The notes under the pieces are model-generated. The model ran no database searches and was not told where the DNA came from. It saw only the letters and a list, made by a program, of their open reading frames with translations. From the NCBI GenBank assembly GCA_019456145.1, contig VRUL01000001.1:1-64000 (forward strand): a stretch of DNA of 64,000 nucleotides, in the 5' to 3' direction. A program made the translations under genes and the position numbers. This DNA is from Planctomycetota bacterium. GTDB lineage: Bacteria > Planctomycetota > Phycisphaerae > Sedimentisphaerales > Anaerobacaceae. The number at the start of each line of letters is the position of its first letter. Position 1 is the stretch's first letter. This document shows positions 5,848 through 14,049 of the stretch, one piece after another.

Positions 5848-7494
5848 TTACGGCTTGCCGCCAGAATACAGGGAATATTCAATTGCTACCAAAGTTCGTG
5901 GTGTTATTTTCGTCAAATCCAGTTTTCTGCCGACACAAGAAATTTCTACATCTCCTTCGAGGGGCAAAACTAATCTCGTTCGTGCTTTGACAAAATTAGA
6001 GAATTCAAGCGAAGTATCAATCGGCCGATCGTTGAAATTTTCGACGATCAGACAATTATCGCCGATTAAGTACAAAGCCACTTTGTTAGGGGCGTCAAAT
6101 CGAATTCCAAATGGGGCCAGTAATTTATCGCGGATAGGGTTGAGCTCTTTCCGTGTCAGCTTCAACAGATTATGAGGATTTCCGCTAACTTTTAGAACTG
6201 TCAAATTTTCGTCATCAAGATTAACACCTTTCAACTTTTTGGCGAGTCCATCTGTGATTAACACCGGCTTTTTGGCACTTAGCATTTTGTTGAGTTTATC
6301 AGAGAAGCCCGGATCATTGAGGGCGTGTATTGCAAAAAACGCGGCTTTTGCATCAGGATTAATCCGGGCGGTAGGTACGAGGGGCAATCCCAGCATTCCT
6401 ATGAAGTCGAATACGTACATCTCGCCGTCAGCATCGCTATTCGGCGGCTTTGGTGCCAGAACGCCCTTGATTGGTTTGTTTCTCACAAGTTGGGCGAGTT
6501 TGAACAGGCCGGGAATCTCTGTGCGTAATTTCTTGACATTTGCCGGTCCAGTCTCTCTTAATAGCGAGCCATAACAAAACAGCAGCATCTCTCTGGCATC
6601 TGCCAGAACAGTTTGGCGTGCCTGCTCAACATATGTATTTTCTGAGGTACCATAAGGATCAAACCAGCCTCCGCCCGTTTTTGAGCCGCCTATTTCGCCA
6701 AGCCAGCGCATAATGTAGTAAGCTTCGTACTGGACCTTCCTGCCCCAGCGCTGATTATCGTAGTCGCGTGTTTCTGTTCCGACCCAGATTGTGTCGTAAT
6801 CAGCAGTCTGCTGCACCACTTCGTAACCACGATTGTGAAAATTGTCATACCACTGGGGATATTTAATTATGATTTTTACATCCGGATTCACCGCCCTTGC
6901 CGGTTTTAGAATCCGCTGGCGACCGACTTTAATCATGAGGCTGCACCGATAATCAACCCATGTTTTGTCGCCACGCGCCTTTTGGCATTGGTCGCATTCA
7001 CAATCGGTGAAAAGAAAATCATCAATCATAATCTCATCGAAGATCGAAGCTGTGTATTCAAATATTTTCTGAAGCTCATCTTGTGTGCCCTTGTCCGTGT
7101 AACATGAAATCTCCTTCCAGCGAGTTGAAATCTTCCCGATTTTAGTCGTCGTAACACAGCCTGAGACATCAAAGCCTGCCGCATTAAATCTGGATTTGGC
7201 GCGCTGGAGCACTTTTCTTTCAGCAGTATATCGTCCTCTGTAGGTTTCTATGAAAACGTGTGTGACGCCGGTTTCTTTGCACCAGGCAATTGCGTTGTTT
7301 ATGCCTTCATCGGTAGATAAGTAAGCACGAACGTTCTGGGCTGTAAACAATGTAGAAATCGTTAAAAGGCCCTTGTTTTCATTTGCCAAATCCCATAACG
7401 GTTGGGATGTCGGAGATTGGCTTATGAAGGTAAGCAAGAGTATCGTTTTTATTGCAAAAAAAGGTCTGTCCTCCTTTCCGGGGGAAAGAAACAC
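5848..7494 (-). CDS. Putative secreted TIM-barrel glycoside hydrolase-like protein
   Basis: Roughly 540-residue protein of a family common in planctomycetes, recognised from blocks such as GVTHVFIETYRGRYTAERK, FDEIMIDDFLFTDCECDQC and IIKYPQWYDNFHNRGYEVV, which fit a (beta/alpha)8 barrel with acidic active-site candidates (DD in IMIDDF, E in WVGTETRDYD). A Cys cluster (CECDQCQ) may bind metal. A signal-peptide-like segment (KTILLLTFISQSPTS) precedes PLWDLANENKG, the start of the conserved part. The start codon is unclear: AAAGGAGG (7470-7477) lies just ahead of that segment, but no in-frame ATG, GTG or TTG follows at a suitable distance; the nearest codon is ATA at 7450-7452. The GTG at 7494 is used as a placeholder. 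Substrate unknown. Confidence 0.7.
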   Translation of the reverse strand: MFLSPGKEDRPFFAIKTILLLTFISQSPTSQPLWDLANENKGLLTISTLFTAQNVRAYLSTDEGINNAIAWCKETGVTHVFIETYRGRYTAERKVLQRAKSRFNAAGFDVSGCVTTTKIGKISTRWKEISCYTDKGTQDELQKIFEYTASIFDEIMIDDFLFTDCECDQCQKARGDKTWVDYRCSLMIKVGRQRILKPARAVNPDVKIIIKYPQWYDNFHNRGYEVVQQTADYDTIWVGTETRDYDNQRWGRKVQYEAYYIMRWLGEIGGSKTGGGWFDPYGTSENTYVEQARQTVLADAREMLLFCYGSLLRETGPANVKKLRTEIPGLFKLAQLVRNKPIKGVLAPKPPNSDADGEMYVFDFIGMLGLPLVPTARINPDAKAAFFAIHALNDPGFSDKLNKMLSAKKPVLITDGLAKKLKGVNLDDENLTVLKVSGNPHNLLKLTRKELNPIRDKLLAPFGIRFDAPNKVALYLIGDNCLIVENFNDRPIDTSLEFSNFVKARTRLVLPLEGDVEISCVGRKLDLTKITPRTLVAIEYSLYSGGKP

Positions 7495-7539
7495 CAATAC
7501 AGCAACACATTCGGAGACTTGTATAAGGACAATTATCAT

Positions 7540-8051
7540 CTGTGTCCAGAATTTTTTGGCTCCTCTGTTGCCTGGCCCAAAAAGGCAGCGGGGGCAAAAT
7601 GAGAAGCCAATTCTTAGTCCGAGGTCCTAATAACAAACCAAACCGGGCGTACGGCCTTGAAACAAAAGTAAAATTCGGATTGCCCGCATTAGTGGTTGCA
7701 TGAAGGTATAAGCGGACTATTCACATTGGTTGGCAAAGATACGGATTTTTATATAGGCCCCTTTAGAAATCCCAAGGAAAATCCGCCATAAAGCCGATTA
7801 AAGAGGTGGGCAACTAGGAAAGTCGGCAGTGTTTTTTGTCGATAAAATATAAATTAAAGAGAAAAGTGGTCCTATAAACGAACATCGGCTTAATTTGAGC
7901 TATATTATTAATAGTATCGTTTATGCCTGAAGTTCGGCATGTGCAGGCGGCAAAATAAAAACCCCTGCAATGCAAAGAGTAAAAACTATTGAATTTGATA
8001 GCTATTAGTCTTTAGCGTTGAATTTTTAGTTTCCTTTAGATAGAGCAAATG
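7540..8051. other. Intergenic region between divergent genes, no gene seen
   Basis: About 510 bases upstream of the clpC promoter. It has stops in all frames and no ribosome site followed by a credible frame. A short palindromic stretch (ATGCC...GGCAT within 7923-7946) is the only structure noted. Confidence 0.5.
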
Positions 8052-8060
8052 TGGTATAAT
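8052..8060 (+). promoter_or_regulatory. Extended -10 promoter of clpC
   Basis: TGGTATAAT: a perfect -10 (8055-8060) preceded by the TGN extension, 62 bases before the clpC start. No matching -35 hexamer is seen at 16-18 bases, which fits an extended -10 promoter. No CtsR/HrcA-type operator was recognised around it. Confidence 0.5.
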
Positions 8061-8122
8061 ATAGTAGCTGAATGGTTATTGTAACAGCGTATACGCTATA
8101 AGCTAATAAGAAGAGGTTAAAG

Positions 8123-10630
8123 ATGTTTGAACGTTTTACAGATCGTGCACGTAAGGTTATGGCGCTGGCCAATCAAGAGGCGCAGCGATTTAATCACGAA
8201 TATATAGGAACCGAGCATATCCTGCTGGGCCTGGTTAAAGAAGGCAGTGGAGTAGGTGCTACGGTCCTGAAGAACCTGGATGTGGATATCAAGAAGCTTC
8301 GGCTTGAGGTGGAGAAACAAGTCAAGAGCGGCCCGGATATGGTTACGATGGGAAAACTTCCACAGACCCCTCGAGCCAAGAAGGTCATTGAGTACGCTAT
8401 CGAAGAGGCCAGGTCGCTTAACCATAACTATGTCGGCACCGAACATATCCTCTTGGGCCTGCTGCGAGAGACCGAAGGGATAGCTGCCCAGGTTCTTATG
8501 AGCGTGGGTTTGAAGCTTGAAGAGATTCGGCAGGAGGTCTTGAATTTACTTGGAGCCGGGGTGGATGACGGTCCGGCCGGCCTTGGTATGAAGATGGGGC
8601 CGGCGGTAGGACGAAAGCCAAAGAGTAAAACCCCTGCACTGGACAGCTTCGGCAGAGACCTTACCGAATTAGCGCGCAATGATGAACTTGATCCGGTCAT
8701 CGGAAGAAAGAATGAAATTGAGCGATTGGTACAAATATTATGCAGACGCACGAAAAACAACCCGGTGCTGTTAGGTGAAGCAGGCGTCGGCAAAACAGCA
8801 ATCGTAGAGGGGCTAAGCCAGCAGATAATCAATAAGCAAGTGCCGGAATTGCTAAAGGACAAACGAATTGTCGTGCTTGATTTGGCGATGATGGTTGCCG
8901 GCACAAAATATCGCGGGCAATTCGAAGAGCGAATCAAGGCAGTCATCAACGAGGTCAGAAGGGCCAAGAACGTTATTTTATTCATCGATGAGCTGCATAC
9001 ACTGGTGGGAGCAGGCGGAGCCGAGGGCGCTATCGATGCTTCAAACGTGCTAAAGCCCGCACTTGCCAGAGGTGAAGTGCAATGTATCGGTGCTACTACT
9101 CTGGACGAGTTTAGAAAGCATATTGAAAAAGACGGTGCGCTCGAGAGACGGTTCCAGACAATAATTGTCGAACCACCTACAAAGGATGAGACCCTGGATA
9201 TTCTTAGAGGACTTCAGGACCGCTATGAGACGCACCACAAGGTCCACTTTACCGACGAGGCCCTTTATCAAGCAGTGGAGCTGTCAACCAGATACATCGC
9301 CGGCAGATGTCTGCCTGACAAGGCTATAGATGTGATCGATGAATCAGGCGCAAGGGTTCGGCTTAAAAATATGACTCCTCCGCTGGATTTGACGCAGATG
9401 GAAACAAAGATTGAAAAACTTCAAAGAGAAAAAGATGATGCGGTTAAAAACGCCGACTATGAACGGGCGGCGGCATTGAGAGACGAGGCCCAAAAGCTTC
9501 TTGATGATAAGACGCAACTTCAGAAAAAATGGTACGATGAGAATAAAGAAAAGACCGGTGAAGTGGATACCGAGATTATTGCCGAAGTCGTCAGCAATAT
9601 GACGGGTGTTCCGCTGACGAGACTGGAGAAGAAAGAGACCCAGAGACTTCTGGAACTGGAAGCCGAGCTGCATAAAACGGTCGTCTCGCAGGAGGAGGCA
9701 ATCAGTGCCGTAGCCAAAGCGGTGCGGCGGAGCAGAAGCGGTCTGAAAGACCCGAACCGCCCGATGGGTTGCTTTATATTCCTTGGGCCCAGCGGTGTGG
9801 GAAAGACACTGCTGGCAGAAGCTATCGCCGAGTTTCTGTTCAGCAACAAAAATGCTCTTATTCGATTAGATATGAGCGAATTTATGGAGAAGCACAATGT
9901 CAGCCGATTGGTTGGGGCGCCTCCGGGCTATGTGGGATATGAAGAGGGAGGGCAATTGACCGAAAGGATTAGACGGAGACCTTACGCTGTGCTGCTTCTG
10001 GACGAAATAGAAAAGGCACATCCGGACATTTACAATATGCTTCTTCAGATTATGGACGAGGGCAGGTTGACCGACAGCTTCGGGAGAAGCATCGACTTCA
10101 AAAATGTCATTCTAATTATGACCAGCAATCTCGGTGCCGACTTGATTAAGAACCAGGCAGGTTTCGGCTTCGGGAAAAAGAGCCCTGAGGCCAACTATGA
10201 GAAAATGAAAGATATGTTGCAGAAAGAAGTGGAGCGGCAGTTTAGGCCAGAGTTCCTGAACCGAATTGATGACACGATAGTTTTCAGAGCATTAACAAGA
10301 GAAGATTTGCAAATTATCGTTGAGTACGAGCTTGAGAAAGTGTTCAAGCGGCTGACGGAGCACGGCTTGAAGATGGAGTTGACCGAGCGAGCTAAGGAAT
10401 TTCTCATCGACAAAGGTTACAATCCTGAATTCGGAGCCAGGCCTCTGCGAAGAGCAATCGAACACTACATAGAAGACCCGCTTTCAGAAGCGGTCCTGAT
10501 AGGCAAATTCAAAGACAAAAATCTCATAAAGATTGACGTTCAGGACGAAGATAACCTGAAATTTACCGGCTTTTCGGTAAAAGAAAAGAAGCCTGAAGAA
10601 AGCAAAGAGCCCATAGTACAATCAGAATAA
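8123..10630 (+). CDS. clpC: ClpC, ATPase subunit of the Clp protease
   Basis: 835-residue class I Clp/Hsp100 ATPase that unfolds substrates and feeds them to ClpP. Domains in order: two Clp N repeats (residues about 3-145, each with the motif GTEHILLGL), AAA-1 with Walker A GEAGVGKT near 217 and Walker B LFIDELHTL, a UVR motif near 426-460 that is diagnostic of ClpC rather than ClpA or ClpB, and AAA-2 with Walker A GPSGVGKT near 554 and sensor GARPLRRA. Length is normal for the family. AAGAGG precedes the ATG. It stands alone, without ctsR, mcsA or mcsB neighbours, and converges with the next gene. Confidence 0.97.
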   Translation: MFERFTDRARKVMALANQEAQRFNHEYIGTEHILLGLVKEGSGVGATVLKNLDVDIKKLRLEVEKQVKSGPDMVTMGKLPQTPRAKKVIEYAIEEARSLNHNYVGTEHILLGLLRETEGIAAQVLMSVGLKLEEIRQEVLNLLGAGVDDGPAGLGMKMGPAVGRKPKSKTPALDSFGRDLTELARNDELDPVIGRKNEIERLVQILCRRTKNNPVLLGEAGVGKTAIVEGLSQQIINKQVPELLKDKRIVVLDLAMMVAGTKYRGQFEERIKAVINEVRRAKNVILFIDELHTLVGAGGAEGAIDASNVLKPALARGEVQCIGATTLDEFRKHIEKDGALERRFQTIIVEPPTKDETLDILRGLQDRYETHHKVHFTDEALYQAVELSTRYIAGRCLPDKAIDVIDESGARVRLKNMTPPLDLTQMETKIEKLQREKDDAVKNADYERAAALRDEAQKLLDDKTQLQKKWYDENKEKTGEVDTEIIAEVVSNMTGVPLTRLEKKETQRLLELEAELHKTVVSQEEAISAVAKAVRRSRSGLKDPNRPMGCFIFLGPSGVGKTLLAEAIAEFLFSNKNALIRLDMSEFMEKHNVSRLVGAPPGYVGYEEGGQLTERIRRRPYAVLLLDEIEKAHPDIYNMLLQIMDEGRLTDSFGRSIDFKNVILIMTSNLGADLIKNQAGFGFGKKSPEANYEKMKDMLQKEVERQFRPEFLNRIDDTIVFRALTREDLQIIVEYELEKVFKRLTEHGLKMELTERAKEFLIDKGYNPEFGARPLRRAIEHYIEDPLSEAVLIGKFKDKNLIKIDVQDEDNLKFTGFSVKEKKPEESKEPIVQSE

Positions 10631-10666
10631 CAAGGGTGCATCCGGTATCCGGCTCTCGGTTTGAAG

Positions 10667-11131
10667 CTACTGCTGCAGAATTTGAATTTCTTCCGGGCTT
10701 TGCTGCTGTGCTAAAAGCGTTTCGAATTCTTTCCTGTCTATCCACTCTGGGTGCCCATCATCCCTTAGAACTGCACCAAGCCTTAGCACGATATAACCTT
10801 TGCCGACCAGCAAATTGTAATTTGCTTCGGTGTAAGCTAAAAACTCATCCGGGGTTGATTCAAATGTGATCCACCGGGCTCTATACTGCAAGTTCCCGAG
10901 CCTAATGTTCCCTGGCAGATTTTCCCTCTGCCTATCGACCCATGATTTGGGGGGCACTGAGCCGTGCTCATCTCGGTACTGCCCGACCCTTCGGCGGAGA
11001 TGCTCCATTGCCCGCATAGCTTCCGAGCGGTTGACCCAATCCTTGAAGTTAATCATTGCCACAACTGCAATAGCTGTAATGACTATTACGATCGCAAAAT
11101 CTTTTAATATGGATTTTTGTCGTCTGTTCAT
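10667..11131 (-). CDS. Membrane-anchored hypothetical protein
   Basis: 154-residue protein with a short basic N-terminus (MNRRQKSILKD) and one hydrophobic segment (FAIVIVITAIAVVAMI, residues 12-27), followed by an Arg/Glu-rich helix and a soluble domain. The arrangement resembles a type II anchored or pseudopilin-like protein, but no prepilin peptidase site is visible, so it is probably a bitopic inner-membrane protein with its domain outside. It converges with clpC 36 bases away. The family is not recognised. Confidence 0.65.
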   Translation of the reverse strand: MNRRQKSILKDFAIVIVITAIAVVAMINFKDWVNRSEAMRAMEHLRRRVGQYRDEHGSVPPKSWVDRQRENLPGNIRLGNLQYRARWITFESTPDEFLAYTEANYNLLVGKGYIVLRLGAVLRDDGHPEWIDRKEFETLLAQQQSPEEIQILQQ

Positions 11132-11158
11132 AATTCCAGAAATCAGAAGTCAGATTTT

Positions 11159-11193
11159 TCTGTCCTCTGTCCTCTGTCCTCTGTCCTCTGTCC
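11159..11193 (+). repeat. Heptanucleotide tandem array (TCTGTCC)5
   Basis: Five exact seven-base units. It shares unit length, though not sequence, with the array at 4719-4795. It sits at the edge of a patch of direct and inverted repeats. Confidence 0.85.
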
Positions 11194-11201
11194 GAAATTC
11201 G

Positions 11202-11298
11202 GGCTGTCCCAGAATTTCGACGGAACAGGTACAGCCAGCCATTTTACACGACAAAATTCGGGACTGCCAACGGTTTCCTGGCTGTCCCAGAATTTCGA
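11202..11298 (+). repeat. Direct repeat pair in intergenic patch
   Basis: GGCTGTCCCAGAATTTCGA occurs at 11202-11220 and again at 11280-11298. The first copy also forms an inverted repeat with GAAATTC just before it. No gene is present between the copies. Confidence 0.75.
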
Positions 11299-11311
11299 AA
11301 ATGGTGGCAGT

Positions 11312-11451
11312 GGGGCTGTTGAAAAAGTCCCAAAGTAGTGATTTGAGATTGCCACGCGATTCTTCGAATCGCTCGCAATGCCCTGAAAGTGTACTTTGTG
11401 TCATTGTGAGGCGTGTAGCGACTAAGCAATTCTACCTTTTTCAACAGCCCC
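11312..11451. mobile_element. 140-bp MITE-like element with 16-bp terminal inverted repeats
   Basis: The perfect 16-bp terminal repeats are GGGGCTGTTGAAAAAG (11312-11327) and its reverse complement (11436-11451). Both sides are flanked by the same five bases, GCAGT (11307-11311 and 11452-11456), which is what target-site duplication leaves. There is no transposase inside; the core contains two imperfectly inverted blocks of the GATTGCCACG/TCGCAATG type. This is a non-autonomous element mobilised by an IS elsewhere in the genome; the IS family cannot be fixed from the ends alone. Confidence 0.8.
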
Positions 11452-11554
11452 GCAGTCCCCATGTTCCCATGTTCCATGTTCGGATATCCTGCACCCCGGT
11501 ATCCTAATAACCTGATAACCTACTCACTGCTCACCCACCAGAGCTAACCACCAA

Positions 11555-11656
11555 TTATAGTCTTATTGCCTGCGGATATGCAATACATTCCTGCTCGAAA
11601 ACTCTATCAGCAAGAGTATCAGGATTGTCTCCCCCATTGACCGGGAATTTTCGACG
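11555..11656 (-). pseudogene. Remnant of a purN C-terminus
   Basis: In the minus frame this stretch reads GGDNPDTLADRVFEQECIA followed by YPQAIRL and a stop. It closely matches the C-terminal part of the PurN domain encoded 2.5 kb away (NDTPETLAARVFEQECIAYP). The frame is closed upstream by a TAA (11657-11659), and the last 14 or so residues are missing. The DNA match to 14104-14175 is clear but has many substitutions, so this is an old fragment, either a decayed second purN or part of a duplication. Confidence 0.7.
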
Positions 11657-11813
11657 TTAAGCATATAATTCATGTCTGACGAATTCTATTTTGTAATTGA
11701 GATCTTCTGGAGTAGTTTGCACCTATGACTGGTAACAAGTAAGCTCATTGCTTAAATTTTAGGATTTTCCAGTAATTTTTTGAATATTTTCATCGAAACT
11801 ATGGGAAAGATTG

Positions 11814-11842
11814 TTGAAATTCATAAGAAGTTTGGGTATTAT
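11814..11842 (+). promoter_or_regulatory. Promoter of the prolyl oligopeptidase gene
   Basis: TTGAAA (11814-11819), a 17-base spacer and TATTAT (11837-11842), giving an untranslated leader of about 65 bases before the ribosome site at 11901. Confidence 0.5.
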
Positions 11843-11913
11843 ACCACTTGTGGTGTTTAGCTATTTTTTCAAAAAAGTTAAAAAGGGAAATTTCAGTGAA
11901 AAGGAGGCCAGAA

Positions 11914-13998
11914 ATGAGAAGTCGATTTATCATTCTGTTGTCAATATTAACGCTTCTTCTATCCGTCAATGAGGCGTGGTCTGAGGAATACACAGATGCC
12001 TATCTCTGGCTGGAGGAGATCGAAGGCGAAAAGGCCCTGAGCTGGGTCGAGGATAAGAATAAAGCCTCACTTGCGGTCTTAAGAGCTCAACCAATGTTCG
12101 AGGGAATCTATCAAAAGGCGCTGGAAATCCTCAACTCTGACGAGCGCATTGCCTATCCCAAGATTCGCGGGAAATATATCTATAACTTCTGGAAAGATGA
12201 AAATAATGAACGCGGCATCTGGCGACGTACGACTCTTAAGGAATACCTTCGACCGTCGCCGAAATGGGAGATTCTGTTGGACATCGATAAACTCTGCCAG
12301 GATGAGGGTGAACAATGGGTTTACAAAGGAGCCGTCGGATTATATCCGGACTATACGCTTTTTATGGTCTATCTTTCGCGGGGCTTCTGGGATACCCAAA
12401 TCGCACGTGAATTTGACGCCAACTCTAAAGAGTTTGTAAAGGACGGATTTTTCATGCCTGAATCAAGGGGTTGGGTGTCCTGGAAAGATCGGGATACGGT
12501 TTATGTGCACACCGATTTCGGCGAGGGAAGCTTGACCGAGTCAGGCTGGGCCCGGATCGCAAAGAGATGGAAGAGGGGCACGCCGTTAAGTCAGGCACAA
12601 ATCATCTTCGAAGGCGAAAAAAGGGACGTCTCCGCCGGCTGTTACGTGATTAATACTCCGGAAAGACAATATGAGGTCATTTACCGATGGATTACTTTAT
12701 ACACCAGACACGTTTACGTGATTGAAGATGGCCGGCACATCAAATTGGACATCCCTGAAGATGCCGATTTTGGCGGATTCTTCAAAAATCAAATGCTTGT
12801 CCGACTCAAATCAGATTGGACGAAAGGTCCAAGAACCTATAGACAGGGTTCACTGATCAGCATTGATTATGACAAGTATCTCCAGGGTGATCGCACCTTC
12901 ACCGTCATTGTCGAACCCAATGAACGGTCGAATATCATCTCATTCTCCAACACCAGGAATATTCTCCTGGTGGCGATGCTGAACAATGTTAAAAGCGAGT
13001 TGTACAAATTCCAACTCAAGGATGGCTCCTGGTACAAGGAGAGAATCAATGCTCCACAATTCGGAACCCTAACCCTTGGTTCGACAGATGAGCAATCAGA
13101 CAAGTACTTTTTCTACTATACAGGTTTTCTGATTCCGACCAGTCTGTACTACGTGTCCGACGGAGAAGATATGCAGAGGGCCAAGAGCCTTCCCGACTTT
13201 TTTGATGGCAGCCATTTAGAGGTGAGCCAATTAGAGACCTTCTCAAAAGACGGCACCCGCATTCCTTATTTCTTAGTGCAGCCCAAGGGGGCGCAAAGGG
13301 ATGGTTCAAACCCGACGCTTCTGTACGGGTATGGCGACAACGAGGATTCCCTGCTTCCCCGTTACTCCGGCGTTCGTGGCACAGCATGGCTTGAAAGAGG
13401 CGGCACGTTTGTCTTGGCCAATATTCGCGGCGGGGGGGAGTTTGGCCCCAAATGGCATCAGGCTGCCCTGAAGGAAAACCGCCAGCGGGCCTTTGATGAC
13501 TTCATCGCTGTGGCAGAGGACTTGATCAAACGCAAGATAACTTCGCCGCGGCACCTGGGTATTATAGGCGCTTCGAGTGGCGGGTTGCTGGTAGGCGCTG
13601 TATTTACTCAGCGGCCGGAACTCTTCAATGCGGTGGTCTGCATAGTGCCGATACTTGATATGAGGCGTTACAACAAATTGTTGCCTGGCGCCGCTTGGAC
13701 GGACGTTTTTGGCAATCCCGACATTCCCGAGGAGTGGGCCTACCTTAAAAAGTACTCGCCTTACCACAATCTATCTCCCGATAAAGAGTATCCACAAGTT
13801 TTTTTTTCTACCTGCACCCGGGATGACCGCGTGCATCCGGGACATGCCCGCAAAATGGTGGCCAAAATGGAAGATATGGGTCATAAAGTCTATTTCTATG
13901 AAAGCATGGAGGGTGGCCATGCCGGGGCGGTAACGAATAAACAGCGGGCCCTGATAGAAACCCTTATTTATACCTATCTCTGGATGCAGTTGAAATAG
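11914..13998 (+). CDS. Secreted prolyl oligopeptidase (peptidase family S9A)
   Basis: 694-residue serine peptidase cleaving short peptides, typically after proline. An N-terminal signal peptide (RSRFIILLSILTLLLSVNEAWS) indicates export. It is followed by the S9A start YTDAYLWLEEIEGEKALSWV, a beta-propeller region, and an alpha/beta-hydrolase domain. The triad is visible: Ser about 555 in GASSGG, Asp about 637/638 in TRDDRV, His about 669 in EGGHAG. ATG at 11914 is chosen because AAGGAGG ends six bases before it and the signal peptide begins there; earlier starts add an unrelated 22 residues. It stands alone and converges with the RNase H-PurN gene. Confidence 0.93.
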   Translation: MRSRFIILLSILTLLLSVNEAWSEEYTDAYLWLEEIEGEKALSWVEDKNKASLAVLRAQPMFEGIYQKALEILNSDERIAYPKIRGKYIYNFWKDENNERGIWRRTTLKEYLRPSPKWEILLDIDKLCQDEGEQWVYKGAVGLYPDYTLFMVYLSRGFWDTQIAREFDANSKEFVKDGFFMPESRGWVSWKDRDTVYVHTDFGEGSLTESGWARIAKRWKRGTPLSQAQIIFEGEKRDVSAGCYVINTPERQYEVIYRWITLYTRHVYVIEDGRHIKLDIPEDADFGGFFKNQMLVRLKSDWTKGPRTYRQGSLISIDYDKYLQGDRTFTVIVEPNERSNIISFSNTRNILLVAMLNNVKSELYKFQLKDGSWYKERINAPQFGTLTLGSTDEQSDKYFFYYTGFLIPTSLYYVSDGEDMQRAKSLPDFFDGSHLEVSQLETFSKDGTRIPYFLVQPKGAQRDGSNPTLLYGYGDNEDSLLPRYSGVRGTAWLERGGTFVLANIRGGGEFGPKWHQAALKENRQRAFDDFIAVAEDLIKRKITSPRHLGIIGASSGGLLVGAVFTQRPELFNAVVCIVPILDMRRYNKLLPGAAWTDVFGNPDIPEEWAYLKKYSPYHNLSPDKEYPQVFFSTCTRDDRVHPGHARKMVAKMEDMGHKVYFYESMEGGHAGAVTNKQRALIETLIYTYLWMQLK

Positions 13999-14049
13999 CG
14001 CTGATAGAGAATTGCGACGAGATATTCTCCAGATTAAGCACCAAATTAA

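Noticed and set aside
7770-7850. Hairpin-like sequence upstream of clpC considered as a structured leader
   Set aside because: It lies more than 200 bases upstream of the promoter and matches no known motif I could recall.
8428-8985. Open frame antisense to clpC
   Set aside because: Shadow of a strongly conserved coding sequence; residues are Ser/Leu/Pro-rich and there is no ribosome site.
11143-11507. Several short frames on both strands in the intergenic patch
   Set aside because: All lie in tandem repeats, the direct repeat pair or the MITE.
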